Assembly: GCA_949383255.1 (NCBI GenBank)
Contig: CASJPF010000011.1
Location: 1 to 64,000 of the forward strand
Length of the DNA stretch: 64,000 nucleotides
Reading direction: 5' to 3'
From: Lachnospiraceae bacterium
Lineage (GTDB): Bacteria > Bacillota > Clostridia > Lachnospirales > Lachnospiraceae
A program made the translations under genes and the position numbers. Below are positions 34,058 through 42,704 of this stretch, piece by piece. Every line of letters begins with the position of its first letter. Within the stretch, counting starts at the first letter, position 1. The notes beneath the pieces were generated by a model, which searched no databases, had not been told where the DNA came from, and saw nothing but the letters and a program-made list of their open reading frames with translations.

Positions 34058-34964
34058 GCAGGAACTAAAAAATAAAGTAGAGAAAATAGAACAAATTATA
34101 AAGGCGTATCTCCCACAATGCACGTCCGAGAAAAAAGACTGGGCAAAGACTGTGATAGAGGCGATGAATTACAGTGTGAATGTAGGCGGAAAGAGATTAC
34201 GTCCTTTGTTAATGGCGGAAACATATAGTCTTTTTGGCGGTGCAGACAAAGTGATAGAACCATTTATGGCAGCGATCGAAATGATACATACGTATTCGCT
34301 TGTACATGACGATTTGCCTGCTATGGATAATGACCTTTACCGCAGAGGTAAGAAGACAACTTGGGCAGTTTATGGAGAAGCAATGGCAATCCTTGCGGGA
34401 GATGGTCTTTTAAACTATGCATTTGAGACTGCATTGAAAGCATTTGCATTGTCAGAAGACGACGCAAATAGAACGGCGAGAGCACTTTCAATTCTTGCGC
34501 AGAAGGCGGGAATTTATGGAATGATTGGGGGACAGACTGCGGACATTGAGGCGGAAAATCTTGGAGAAATGGTCACAGAGGAACATTTGTTGTTCATTCA
34601 TGCACACAAGACTGCGGCACTGATACAAGCTGCAATGATGGTTGGAGCAGTCCTTGCGGGGGCAGACGAAGAGCAGATTACTCTTGTGGAGAGGGCAGCT
34701 TATGAGATAGGCATTGCATTTCAAATACAAGATGATATTCTTGATGTGACAAGCACACTTGAGACTTTGGGGAAACCTGTCGGAAGTGATGCGAAGAATC
34801 TAAAGAGAACTTATGTCACACTGAAAGGGATTACGGAGGCATCACAAGAACAAAAGGAATTTTCAAACCATGCGATAAAACTTCTGAATTCTTTGGAGGA
34901 AAAAGGCATTCAGAATGAGTTTTTGGTGAAATTGATACGCAGTCTGATAACACGTGTGAAGTAA
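34047..34964 (+). CDS. ispA: Farnesyl/geranyl diphosphate synthase
   Basis: Short-chain trans-prenyltransferase of 305 residues that condenses IPP with DMAPP or GPP. The first Asp-rich motif is HDDLPAMDND and the second DDILDVT. The block GGKRLRPLLM near residue 50 binds diphosphate. It lies between xseB and dxs, so isoprenoid precursor supply and prenyl-chain building are co-transcribed. Product length is best guessed as C15. Confidence 0.94.
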   Translation: MNFEQELKNKVEKIEQIIKAYLPQCTSEKKDWAKTVIEAMNYSVNVGGKRLRPLLMAETYSLFGGADKVIEPFMAAIEMIHTYSLVHDDLPAMDNDLYRRGKKTTWAVYGEAMAILAGDGLLNYAFETALKAFALSEDDANRTARALSILAQKAGIYGMIGGQTADIEAENLGEMVTEEHLLFIHAHKTAALIQAAMMVGAVLAGADEEQITLVERAAYEIGIAFQIQDDILDVTSTLETLGKPVGSDAKNLKRTYVTLKGITEASQEQKEFSNHAIKLLNSLEEKGIQNEFLVKLIRSLITRVK

Positions 34965-34989
34965 AACCTTGTGGTGAAAGGTGCTGAGT

Positions 34990-36843
34990 ATGATATTAGA
35001 GACGATAGAGAAAGAAAATGATATAAAAAATGTGCCGCCAGAGGATTGGAATTTACTGGCAGAGGAGATTCGGGAATTTTTAATCAATAAAATCAGTGTT
35101 ACAGGAGGGCATCTTGGTTCTAATCTCGGTGCAGTCGAGTTGACAATGGCGCTGCATTTAAGTCTAAACTTACCGCAGGATAAGATTGTGTGGGATGTAG
35201 GACATCAGTCTTATACACATAAACTACTTACTGGCAGGCGATCAGGCTTTGAACATTTAAGGAAGTATGGCGGCATGAGTGGTTTTCCTAAGAGAAAGGA
35301 GAGTGAGTGTGACTGTTTTGACACGGGACACAGTTCCACCTCCATATCTGCAGGCTTGGGGTTGGTAAAAGCACGAGATTTGCGCAATGAAGACCACACA
35401 ATTGTCTCAGTTATCGGAGATGGTTCGCTCACAGGTGGAATGGCATATGAGGCATTGAATAATGCTTCGCGTCTTAAGAAAAATTTTATTATTGTTTTAA
35501 ATGACAATAATATGTCCATTTCAGAAAATGTGGGTGGAATGTCAAAGTATCTAAATAATATTAGAACAGCGGACAAATACCTTGATATGAAAGAGGGAAT
35601 CTATAATTCTCTTATGGAATCCAAATTGGGAGAACCGATTGTAACAAGTATACGGCGCGCAAAAAGCTCAGTAAAACAATTGGTGATTCCGGGTATGTTT
35701 TTTGAGGATATGGGAATCACTTATCTAGGACCAGTCGACGGGCACAATATCAGTGCTATGATGAAAGTATTTCGTGAGGCAAAGCGCTGTAAGTCTGCTG
35801 TACTGATTCATGTGATCACACAAAAGGGCAAGGGATTTGCACCTGCGGAGAAGCATCCAGCAAGGTTTCATGGTGCGGAGCCATTTGATGTGAATACAGG
35901 GCTTCCACTAACGCCAAAAACAAAGTCGAGCTACACAGATGTATTTTCTACTGTGATGTGCAAAATGGGAGAACGATATGATGATGTTGTGGCAATTACA
36001 GCTGCAATGCCAGATGGAACAGGATTAAAGCGGTTTCGCAATCTGTATCCCGAGCGCTTTTTTGATGTGGGGATTGCGGAGGAACATGCTGTTACTTTTG
36101 CGGCAGGGTTGGCAGCAGGTGGATTAAAACCAGTAGTTGCAATCTACTCTTCTTTTTTGCAAAGAGCATATGATCAGATTCTGCATGATGTCTGCATTCA
36201 GAATTTGCCAGTGGTCTTTGCGATAGACCGTGCTGGGCTTGTTGGCAGCGATGGAGAGACACATCAGGGGATTTTTGATTTGTCATATCTATCATCAATA
36301 CCAAATATGCATATCATGGCACCCAAAAATAAGTGGGAACTTTCGGATATGCTTAAATTTGCGGTGGCATTTGCGGGACCGATTGCGCTCCGATATCCGC
36401 GCGGTGAAGCGTATGACGGTTTGCGGGAGTACCGCGAACCCATTTGTTTTGGAAAGGCGGAATGGATCTACCACGGTTGTAACATTGCCTTGATAGCAGT
36501 GGGAAGCATGGTAAAAACAGCACTTACAGTGCGTGAGATGCTGATACAGAAAGGTTATTCTTGCAGTGTTATCAATGCCCGCTTTGTGAAGCCAATTGAT
36601 ACAGAAATTTTGGATGAGGTAGTCAAGGAGCATCATTTGATTGTGACAATGGAGGAAAATGTAGCAAGTGGCGGATTTGGCGAGAAGGTAAGAAATTATT
36701 TGGATGAAAATGCACCAAATGTAAAGCTGATAACAATTCATATTCCAGATGAGTATGTAGAACATGGAAATGTGGAAATCTTACGTCATGAAGTGGGAAT
36801 TGATGCAGAGACAATTGAGTACAGAATACTTAGGAACAACTAA
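34990..36843 (+). CDS. dxs: 1-deoxy-D-xylulose-5-phosphate synthase
   Basis: Thiamine-diphosphate enzyme that makes DXP from pyruvate and glyceraldehyde 3-phosphate, the entry of the MEP pathway. It has about 617 residues from ATG 34990, which is nine bases after AAAGG; GTG 34981 is the alternative. The TPP motif is GDGSLTGGMAYEALNNA and the catalytic-Glu region DVGIAEEHAVTFAAGLA. GHQSYTHKLLTGR is also diagnostic. Confidence 0.95.
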   Translation: MILETIEKENDIKNVPPEDWNLLAEEIREFLINKISVTGGHLGSNLGAVELTMALHLSLNLPQDKIVWDVGHQSYTHKLLTGRRSGFEHLRKYGGMSGFPKRKESECDCFDTGHSSTSISAGLGLVKARDLRNEDHTIVSVIGDGSLTGGMAYEALNNASRLKKNFIIVLNDNNMSISENVGGMSKYLNNIRTADKYLDMKEGIYNSLMESKLGEPIVTSIRRAKSSVKQLVIPGMFFEDMGITYLGPVDGHNISAMMKVFREAKRCKSAVLIHVITQKGKGFAPAEKHPARFHGAEPFDVNTGLPLTPKTKSSYTDVFSTVMCKMGERYDDVVAITAAMPDGTGLKRFRNLYPERFFDVGIAEEHAVTFAAGLAAGGLKPVVAIYSSFLQRAYDQILHDVCIQNLPVVFAIDRAGLVGSDGETHQGIFDLSYLSSIPNMHIMAPKNKWELSDMLKFAVAFAGPIALRYPRGEAYDGLREYREPICFGKAEWIYHGCNIALIAVGSMVKTALTVREMLIQKGYSCSVINARFVKPIDTEILDEVVKEHHLIVTMEENVASGGFGEKVRNYLDENAPNVKLITIHIPDEYVEHGNVEILRHEVGIDAETIEYRILRNN

Positions 36844-36873
36844 CCGAGGGAATTTTAGAAAGGATTCGGGAAC

Positions 36874-37692
36874 ATGAAGGAACGTCTGGATATACTGTTG
36901 GTGCATAGGGGGCTTGTGGAGTCTCGGGAAAAAGCAAAAGCAGTGATTATGGCAGGTTGTGTGTATGTCAATGACCAGAAGGAGGATAAGGCGGGAACGA
37001 TGTTTGACGAAGCCAAGGTCCAAATTGAGGTTAGAGGAAACTCTCTACGCTATGTCAGCCGTGGTGGATTAAAGCTTGAAAAGGCGATTGCACAATTTGG
37101 TGTTAAACTAGATAATAAAATTTGTATGGATATTGGTGCATCGACAGGTGGTTTTACAGATTGTATGCTTCAGAATGGGGCAAAAAAAGTATACTCTGTT
37201 GATGTAGGGCACGGGCAACTTGCGTGGAAGCTTAGAAATGATGAGCGCGTTGTCTGCATGGAAAAGACGAATTTCCGATATATGACACCCGAAGACATTG
37301 TGGATAAGCTTGATTTTGCATCGGTTGATGTGTCTTTTATCTCGTTGGATAAGATATTGGGACCTGCGTATATGTTGTTGAAGCCGTGCGCTGAGATGGT
37401 GTGTCTTATTAAGCCACAGTTTGAGGCAGGAAAAGAGAAGGTTGGAAAAAAAGGAGTTGTGCGGGACCCACAGATTCATAAAGAAGTGATTGAGAGAGTG
37501 TTTACCTTTGCGTTAATAGAAGGATTTGAGATTTTAAATCTCGATTTTTCTCCAATTAGAGGACCCGAGGGAAATATAGAATATTTGATGTATTTGAGGC
37601 GCACAGAGCAGGCTGGCAATACACTACAACAGAAGTTTTCTGACATGATAGCAGAGATCGTTGCCCAGGCACACAATACATTGGACGTTTGA
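36874..37692 (+). CDS. tlyA: TlyA family RNA methyltransferase
   Basis: S4-domain plus FtsJ-like SAM methyltransferase of 272 residues. Residues 1-60 are the S4 domain (RLDILLVHRGLVESREKAKAV); the SAM motif is DIGASTGGFTDCMLQNGAKKVYSVDVG. In mycobacteria TlyA 2'-O-methylates rRNA; the historic name hemolysin is misleading. AAAGGA precedes the ATG. Its place between dxs and nadK is the standard Firmicutes order. Confidence 0.93.
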   Translation: MKERLDILLVHRGLVESREKAKAVIMAGCVYVNDQKEDKAGTMFDEAKVQIEVRGNSLRYVSRGGLKLEKAIAQFGVKLDNKICMDIGASTGGFTDCMLQNGAKKVYSVDVGHGQLAWKLRNDERVVCMEKTNFRYMTPEDIVDKLDFASVDVSFISLDKILGPAYMLLKPCAEMVCLIKPQFEAGKEKVGKKGVVRDPQIHKEVIERVFTFALIEGFEILNLDFSPIRGPEGNIEYLMYLRRTEQAGNTLQQKFSDMIAEIVAQAHNTLDV

Positions 37693-37709
37693 TAGTTAAT
37701 GGAGTATGA

Positions 37710-38519
37710 ATGAGAACATTTTATATATATACAAATCAGACAAAAGACGGAAATGGTGAGATTACGCATTATATAAGAGATTACCTGAATCTGAAAGGAT
37801 GTTTTTGTAGCGACAGCGTTGACGAGCATGTGGAAGGAATGATTGTGTTAGGCGGTGATGGCACTATGCTTCGAGCGGCAAGGGAGTATGTCAACTATCA
37901 TATTCCAATGATTGGCGTAAATCTTGGAACCTTGGGGTATCTTGCGGAGGTTGACCGAGAGGAGATTGAGCCGGCGCTCGACAGTTTGATTGAAAACCAA
38001 TATGAAATTGAGTCTCGCATGATGTTGTGTGGAACTGCAGTCGTATCTGGTGCGAGCAGGAAGCCACAGACCGCGTTGAATGATATTGTAATCAACAGAA
38101 AAGGGGCGCTGCACGTTATTAATTTTAATATTTATGTCAATGGACGCCTTTTAAGTACATACAATGCAGATGGTATGATTGTCTCCACCCCGACAGGGTC
38201 CACTGCGTATAACCTGTCGGCGGGAGGACCGATTGTGGAACCGCGTGCGCGGTTAATTTTAATGACGCCAGTTTGCTCTCATACATTGGTCAATAACAGA
38301 ACAATTATACTTGCGGAAGATGATGTGATTGATATCGAGATTGATCGATACAAATCCAGTGAGAAGCGCGGGGTAGAAGTCAGTTTTGACGGGCGGTGTC
38401 CTGTGAGTCTCAATGAGGGCGACAGGGTACGGATCATACGTTCGGATAAAGTGGTAAAGATTATCAAACTCAGCGAGGGAAGCTTTCTGGATACGTTGCG
38501 CAAAAAAATGCGGATATAA
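37710..38519 (+). CDS. nadK: NAD kinase
   Basis: Phosphorylates NAD+ to NADP+. It has 269 residues with the GGDGTMLRAAREY motif near residue 48 and the second signature TPTGSTAYNLSAGGPIV. GGAG lies just before the ATG at 37710. It continues the dxs-tlyA-nadK-argR-recN run. Confidence 0.95.
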   Translation: MRTFYIYTNQTKDGNGEITHYIRDYLNLKGCFCSDSVDEHVEGMIVLGGDGTMLRAAREYVNYHIPMIGVNLGTLGYLAEVDREEIEPALDSLIENQYEIESRMMLCGTAVVSGASRKPQTALNDIVINRKGALHVINFNIYVNGRLLSTYNADGMIVSTPTGSTAYNLSAGGPIVEPRARLILMTPVCSHTLVNNRTIILAEDDVIDIEIDRYKSSEKRGVEVSFDGRCPVSLNEGDRVRIIRSDKVVKIIKLSEGSFLDTLRKKMRI

Positions 38520-38543
38520 ACAGTGTGAAAGGCAAGATATCCA

Positions 38544-38999
38544 ATGAAAAGACAAAGACATGAGGTCGTAGTAGATCTAATAAATAAATACGAAATTGAG
38601 ACGCAGGAAGAACTGGCGGAATATCTTCGCAGGGAAGGTTTTGATGTGACGCAGGCAACGGTTTCAAGGGATATCCGAGAACTGCATTTGTCAAAAGTAG
38701 TGGTTGGAAACGGCAGGCAGAAGTATATCATTTTGCAGCAAGGAGAAGATAATAATCTGGGAGATAAATATATTCGTGTGCTGCGGGAAGGCTTTCTTTC
38801 TGTGCAGATGGCGCAGAATATATTGGTGATTAAGACAGAACAAGGAATGGCGATGGCAGTTGCAGCGGCACTGGATGCAATGCGGTTTTCAGAGATTGTA
38901 GGTTGTATAGCAGGGGATGACACAATCTTTGCTGCTGTGAGGTCCGTCAAGGAAACAAAGGCTGTGATGGATAAGCTGAATATGATTATAAAAGGTTAG
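38544..38999 (+). CDS. argR: Arginine repressor
   Basis: Arginine-responsive hexameric regulator, 151 residues. The N-terminal winged HTH (ETQEELAEYLRREGFDVTQATVSRDIREL) is followed by the oligomerisation/arginine domain with the GDDTIF block near residue 130. No arginine genes are adjacent; in Firmicutes argR stands before recN for reasons of ancestral order. TGAAAGG is the likely ribosome site. Confidence 0.95.
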   Translation: MKRQRHEVVVDLINKYEIETQEELAEYLRREGFDVTQATVSRDIRELHLSKVVVGNGRQKYIILQQGEDNNLGDKYIRVLREGFLSVQMAQNILVIKTEQGMAMAVAAALDAMRFSEIVGCIAGDDTIFAAVRSVKETKAVMDKLNMIIKG

Positions 39000-39009
39000 G
39001 GACTTATAG

Positions 39010-40716
39010 ATGTTGATTAGTTTGCATGTAAAGAATCTGGCTCTAATAGCAGAGACAGAGGTAAATTTTGGAGAAGGGCTTAACATATTGAGCGGAGAGA
39101 CAGGAGCCGGCAAATCAATTTTGATTGGCTCCATTAATCTTGCTCTGGGTGCGCGGGCAGATAAGGATATGATTCGGACAGGGGCTGATTATGCGCTTGT
39201 GGAGCTTGTGTTTCAAGTATCTGATGATGTGTTAAAAAAGGAGATTGAAGCCCTTGAGATTCCCATTGAAGAAGAGGGAATTATCATTATCCAGCGCAAA
39301 ATACAACCTAGTCGAAATGTGTTTAAAATATGCGGGGAGACGGTTACTGCAAAGCAAATCAAAGCATTATCTGAACGTTTGATTGATATTCATGGCCAAC
39401 ACGAACACCAATCCCTATTGTACAAAAAAAATCATATGGAGATTTTGGACTCTTTTGCAGGGGAAGCACTTGCTGTTGTCAAAGTTGCATTGAAGGAGCG
39501 CTATCACCAATATGCAGCACTAAAAAAGGAACTTGTGGAGTTCTGCATTGATGATGGGACAAAGGCAAAGGAATTATCCCTTGCAGAATTTGAGTTTCAG
39601 GAGATTGAGGAAGCAGGATTGACAGACGGGGAAGATGAAACTCTTGAGCGGGAATATCGGCGGATGGCAAACAGTCGTCAGATTGTGGAGGCGGCGGATA
39701 AGTCCTATCAGCTTACTGGAAATAGTGACCAGTCTGCGGCGGATGCAGTTGGTTATGCTGTGCGGGAACTGCGAGGTGTCGAAAGTTATGATGACAAGGC
39801 GCGTGAACTTGCGGACGCACTTGAAAATATTGATGCGTTGTTGAATGATTTTAATCGAGAGCTTGCCGAGTATATGGCAGATATGGAATTTGACAGCGAA
39901 CAATTTCAGCAGATGGAGGAGCGTCTAAATCTGATAAATCATCTAAAACTCAAATATGGTAGTAGTATTAAAGCTGTTTTGCAATATCAGGAGGAACTTG
40001 GAGAGAAAATTGCGCGGTTAAACAATGCAGATGCCTATAAAACACAGCTTGAGACAAAGTTAACACAAGTGCAAGAGGAATTAAAAAAATTGTGTCAGAA
40101 GGCATCAAAAATCCGCAGCAAGGAGGCAGAAAAGCTGCAGAAGGATATGATAGCAGCACTCACAGACTTAAACTTTCTTGATGTAAAGTTTGAGATACAG
40201 GTGCGAGAGAAAGAAGAGATGACAGCGTGGGGATTTGATGATGTGGAGTTTATGATTTCCACCAATCCAGGGGCACCACTAAGAAGTTTGGGAAATGTGG
40301 CAAGTGGGGGTGAGCTTTCTCGTATTATGTTGGCGATTAAAACCGTGCTCGCATCGCGGGATAAAATTCCGACAATGATTTTTGATGAGATTGATACCGG
40401 TATCAGTGGGAAGACTGCATGGAAAGTTTCTGAGAAATTAGGGCAGTTGTCACAAAGCCATCAGATTCTTTGTATTACACATTTACCGCAGATTGCAGCG
40501 ATGGCTGATAATCATTATAAGATAGCAAAACAGGCAGTGAATAATAAGACGATCACAGATATTATACAGCTTGGGGAGACTGAGGCGGTGGACGAGCTTG
40601 CAAGAATGCTGGGAAGTGATGAAATTACAGATACTGTGAGAGAAAACGCAAAGGAACTGATTACTACTGCTAGTACAACGAAAATAACGAATTGCTACAA
40701 AAAAATAGTAAAATAG
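39010..40716 (+). CDS. recN: DNA repair protein RecN
   Basis: SMC-like ATPase for double-strand break repair, 568 residues. Walker A is GETGAGKSILIGS near residue 30; a long coiled-coil middle follows; the signature ASGGELSRIMLAIKTVL and Walker B TMIFDEIDTGISG are in the C-terminal part. It starts 10 bases after argR and appears to end the housekeeping run. Confidence 0.95.
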   Translation: MLISLHVKNLALIAETEVNFGEGLNILSGETGAGKSILIGSINLALGARADKDMIRTGADYALVELVFQVSDDVLKKEIEALEIPIEEEGIIIIQRKIQPSRNVFKICGETVTAKQIKALSERLIDIHGQHEHQSLLYKKNHMEILDSFAGEALAVVKVALKERYHQYAALKKELVEFCIDDGTKAKELSLAEFEFQEIEEAGLTDGEDETLEREYRRMANSRQIVEAADKSYQLTGNSDQSAADAVGYAVRELRGVESYDDKARELADALENIDALLNDFNRELAEYMADMEFDSEQFQQMEERLNLINHLKLKYGSSIKAVLQYQEELGEKIARLNNADAYKTQLETKLTQVQEELKKLCQKASKIRSKEAEKLQKDMIAALTDLNFLDVKFEIQVREKEEMTAWGFDDVEFMISTNPGAPLRSLGNVASGGELSRIMLAIKTVLASRDKIPTMIFDEIDTGISGKTAWKVSEKLGQLSQSHQILCITHLPQIAAMADNHYKIAKQAVNNKTITDIIQLGETEAVDELARMLGSDEITDTVRENAKELITTASTTKITNCYKKIVK

Positions 40717-40791
40717 GCGGATAAATATTGAAAATGTCTGAAAATAACGGTATACTGTATATATGTCGAACCGCGGAATGGAGGATAATAT

Positions 40792-41373
40792 ATGGTATTA
40801 AAAGATTACATTGATTCTAACAAATTACAAGCTTTACAGCGGTCTTATGCGGATGTGGCTGGTCTTGACGCCGTTGTACTTGGCTTAGATGGAGAGTATC
40901 TTGCAGGCAGAAAAGGATTTCAGGAGGAGGAGACAGAGTCTTTTGACATTATTGTAAATGGAGACAAGTTAGGTTCTGTTATTATTGCGAAGTCTTCGGA
41001 CAAGAACGCGAGGACTGCCGCGGAGTTACTTAGTACACAGATAGGCCAGACTGCAACGCTAGAGCTTCTAAACAATATTAATTCGGGCAGATTTGATTCC
41101 ATCAAGAGTGATATCAAAAAGTCGGGTGAATTGGTCCAAATGATTAACGAAAAGACAGGGCATCTAAAAGGAATTGCAAAGAAACAGACAATATTATCCC
41201 TCAACGCTACAATAGAGGCTGCAAGAAGTGGTGAGGCAGGTGTTGGCTTTGCAGTAGTTGCAAAGAGTATGCAGGACTTATCTAGTCAGTCAGCTGGCAT
41301 TTACACAGATATTGAAACGTCAGTTGAGGAGATTACCAATTTGATTAATTCAATTATCGAAGCCTTTAAATAA
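40792..41373 (+). CDS. Short soluble methyl-accepting chemotaxis-like protein with PocR-like N-terminus
   Basis: Protein of 193 residues with no membrane helix. The N-terminal 75 or so residues (LQRSYADVAGLDAVVLGLDGEYL) resemble a truncated PocR-type sensory domain. The C-terminal half has a receptor tip, ILSLNATIEAARSGEAGVGFAVVAKSM, the CheA/CheW-binding hairpin of methyl-accepting proteins. The receptor coiled coil is very short compared with usual 300-600-residue receptors. GGAGGATAATAT precedes the ATG. It may be a cytosolic sensor or a non-signalling adaptor; cheR is the only other chemotaxis gene in the window. Confidence 0.8.
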   Translation: MVLKDYIDSNKLQALQRSYADVAGLDAVVLGLDGEYLAGRKGFQEEETESFDIIVNGDKLGSVIIAKSSDKNARTAAELLSTQIGQTATLELLNNINSGRFDSIKSDIKKSGELVQMINEKTGHLKGIAKKQTILSLNATIEAARSGEAGVGFAVVAKSMQDLSSQSAGIYTDIETSVEEITNLINSIIEAFK

Positions 41374-41382
41374 AAGGGTGAA

Positions 41383-41470
41383 TTGAGTAGGGAAGGTTTA
41401 TTTTTCGTACTTGTCGCATGACTTGTGTGCCGCCATAGCGGATTATGTCCTCTGCATGGATCTGCGCATA
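41383..41470 (+). repeat. 3'-UTR element, family 4, copy on the plus strand
   Basis: Begins ten bases after the stop of the chemoreceptor-like gene and runs into the terminator at 41476. It reads GAGTAGGGAA, then TGTGCCGCCATAGCGG, then TGTCCTCT, and ends TCTGCGCATAAAAAA. It is in inverted orientation to the copy at 41511-41597. Confidence 0.7.
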
Positions 41471-41475
41471 AAAAA

Positions 41476-41506
41476 GACGCTGTAAGGTGAAAACAGCGTT
41501 TTTTTT
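41476..41506. terminator. Bidirectional intrinsic terminator between two family 4 elements
   Basis: CGCTGT pairs with ACAGCG around a nine-base loop, with an A-run before and a run of eight T after. It serves the genes converging from both sides. The outer arms GCGCATAAAAAA/TTTTTTTTATGCGC extend the symmetry. Confidence 0.88.
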
Positions 41507-41510
41507 ATGC

Positions 41511-41597
41511 GCGCAGACGTCCAGATGAAATAGGTCAGCAAACCGATGGACGCCTGCGAGAGAGTAGAGAAGATGAGACTTTCCTACTTGATTGCAT
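41511..41597 (-). repeat. 3'-UTR element, family 4, copy on the minus strand
   Basis: Read on the minus strand it begins about 14 bases after the stop of the secreted-protein gene: CAAGTAGGAAAG, TTCTCTACT, a GGCGTCCA/TGGACG outer stem, and ATTTCATCT, ending TCTGCGCGCATAAAA at the shared terminator. Confidence 0.7.
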
Positions 41598-41610
41598 ATA
41601 GATAATTTTT

Positions 41611-42312
41611 TTAAGAAAAACTTTCAATGGAAAACCGCACTGCGTTGATAGGAACATTAAATTCACTGTGATAAATTCGTCCTTTTGACAGCGAGCTGGC
41701 ATAAAGGTGGACTTTTGATAATACGTTTCCTGCCGCATCATAGAAATATCCATAACAGCCCCAGCGATTATAGTCATCATCCTTGTAAGAGACACATTGA
41801 TATTTTAGATTTAGTGTGCATTTATAGTCTTGAAAATTTGTATAAGAAAAATCGTAAGGTACAAATTCATAACTGACAAGAGAACAGTAATTGTCACGAT
41901 TGGTACCAAGCTTTGAAGGGATATCCATAATAACCGGTGTTGCATTAATGGTAACATATGCAACAACTGCTGGATTGTCAATATTGTAAACTGCTGCAAC
42001 CGTTGTGCCCGCGCTTTGGTAGGTTACTTGAAATGCCGCTGCGTTCAGTGCATAGGTGCCTAGTGACACATTGGCGACAGCAGGGTCTGCGACAACACAG
42101 GCAAGGCGGGATGCATCAAAGCCTTCCTCCATCAATGCAGTAAAGGCAACAGTGCTATTTTCTGTGATGCTTATCATATCTGTGGAGAGAATTAGACCGT
42201 TTCCAATACTTTCCTTTGCGGAGACAGGCAGTACAGGCGTGGCAATATTAATAGAAGCTACCATAAATAATGTTATTATGGAACAGAGTAATTTTTTGAA
42301 ATTCGTTTTCAT
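41611..42312 (-). CDS. Secreted protein of unknown function
   Basis: Predicted exported protein of 233 residues. A classical signal peptide (MKTNFKKLLCSIITLFMV) ends near the AKES cleavage region. Residues about 38-125 look like a bacterial Ig-like (Big-type) beta domain (SITENSTVAFTALMEEGFD, VVADPAVANVSLGTYALN). The C-terminal 100 residues are rich in Tyr and Asp and not recognised. No anchor signal was seen. The gene stands alone with a family 4 element and terminator at its 3' end. Confidence 0.8.
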   Translation of the reverse strand: MKTNFKKLLCSIITLFMVASINIATPVLPVSAKESIGNGLILSTDMISITENSTVAFTALMEEGFDASRLACVVADPAVANVSLGTYALNAAAFQVTYQSAGTTVAAVYNIDNPAVVAYVTINATPVIMDIPSKLGTNRDNYCSLVSYEFVPYDFSYTNFQDYKCTLNLKYQCVSYKDDDYNRWGCYGYFYDAAGNVLSKVHLYASSLSKGRIYHSEFNVPINAVRFSIESFS

Positions 42313-42552
42313 AAATCTTCTCCTTGTGAAATAAAAATTAGTAGTAACAGTTTAGACAAGTTGAACTGTTGCAATTAGCATTTGTCAAATGATATGCTAT
42401 CTATCCTATATTATAATAAAAAAAGTACCAAAATAACAAGTAACAATTTATAAAAAATTACAATAAAAAATTAAACTTAGATTAAAAATGTCAGATACTC
42501 TTTCATTTTGCAAAAAGATTGTTTAAAATAGCAGATAGGTAAAAAAACGTCA

Positions 42553-42665
42553 TGAAATAGCGTCGTAGTTGAGATGCATCAAGTCATGTACATGACTTTG
42601 ACATCGCAAAGCGGTTATGCATGACTTAATGTCTGTAACAAGAAGCCAAAGGCTGAATTGTTACA
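42553..42665 (+). repeat. Interspersed element, family 3, divergent copy c
   Basis: The right end CTGTAACAAGAAGCCAAAGG and GCTGAATTGTTAC matches family 3. The inner palindrome GTCATG/CATGAC is particular to this copy. It sits in the 392-bp AT-rich gap between the divergent secreted-protein and HlyD-type genes. I saw no clear gene in the rest of that gap. Confidence 0.55.
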
Positions 42666-42704
42666 AAAAATGAAAGTGGCAAATAATAATAGGAGAAGCA
42701 GAAT

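Noticed and set aside
36295-36765. 156-codon ORF on the minus strand inside dxs
   Set aside because: dxs is intact in the other frame with all motifs; the antisense ORF shows no recognisable domain.
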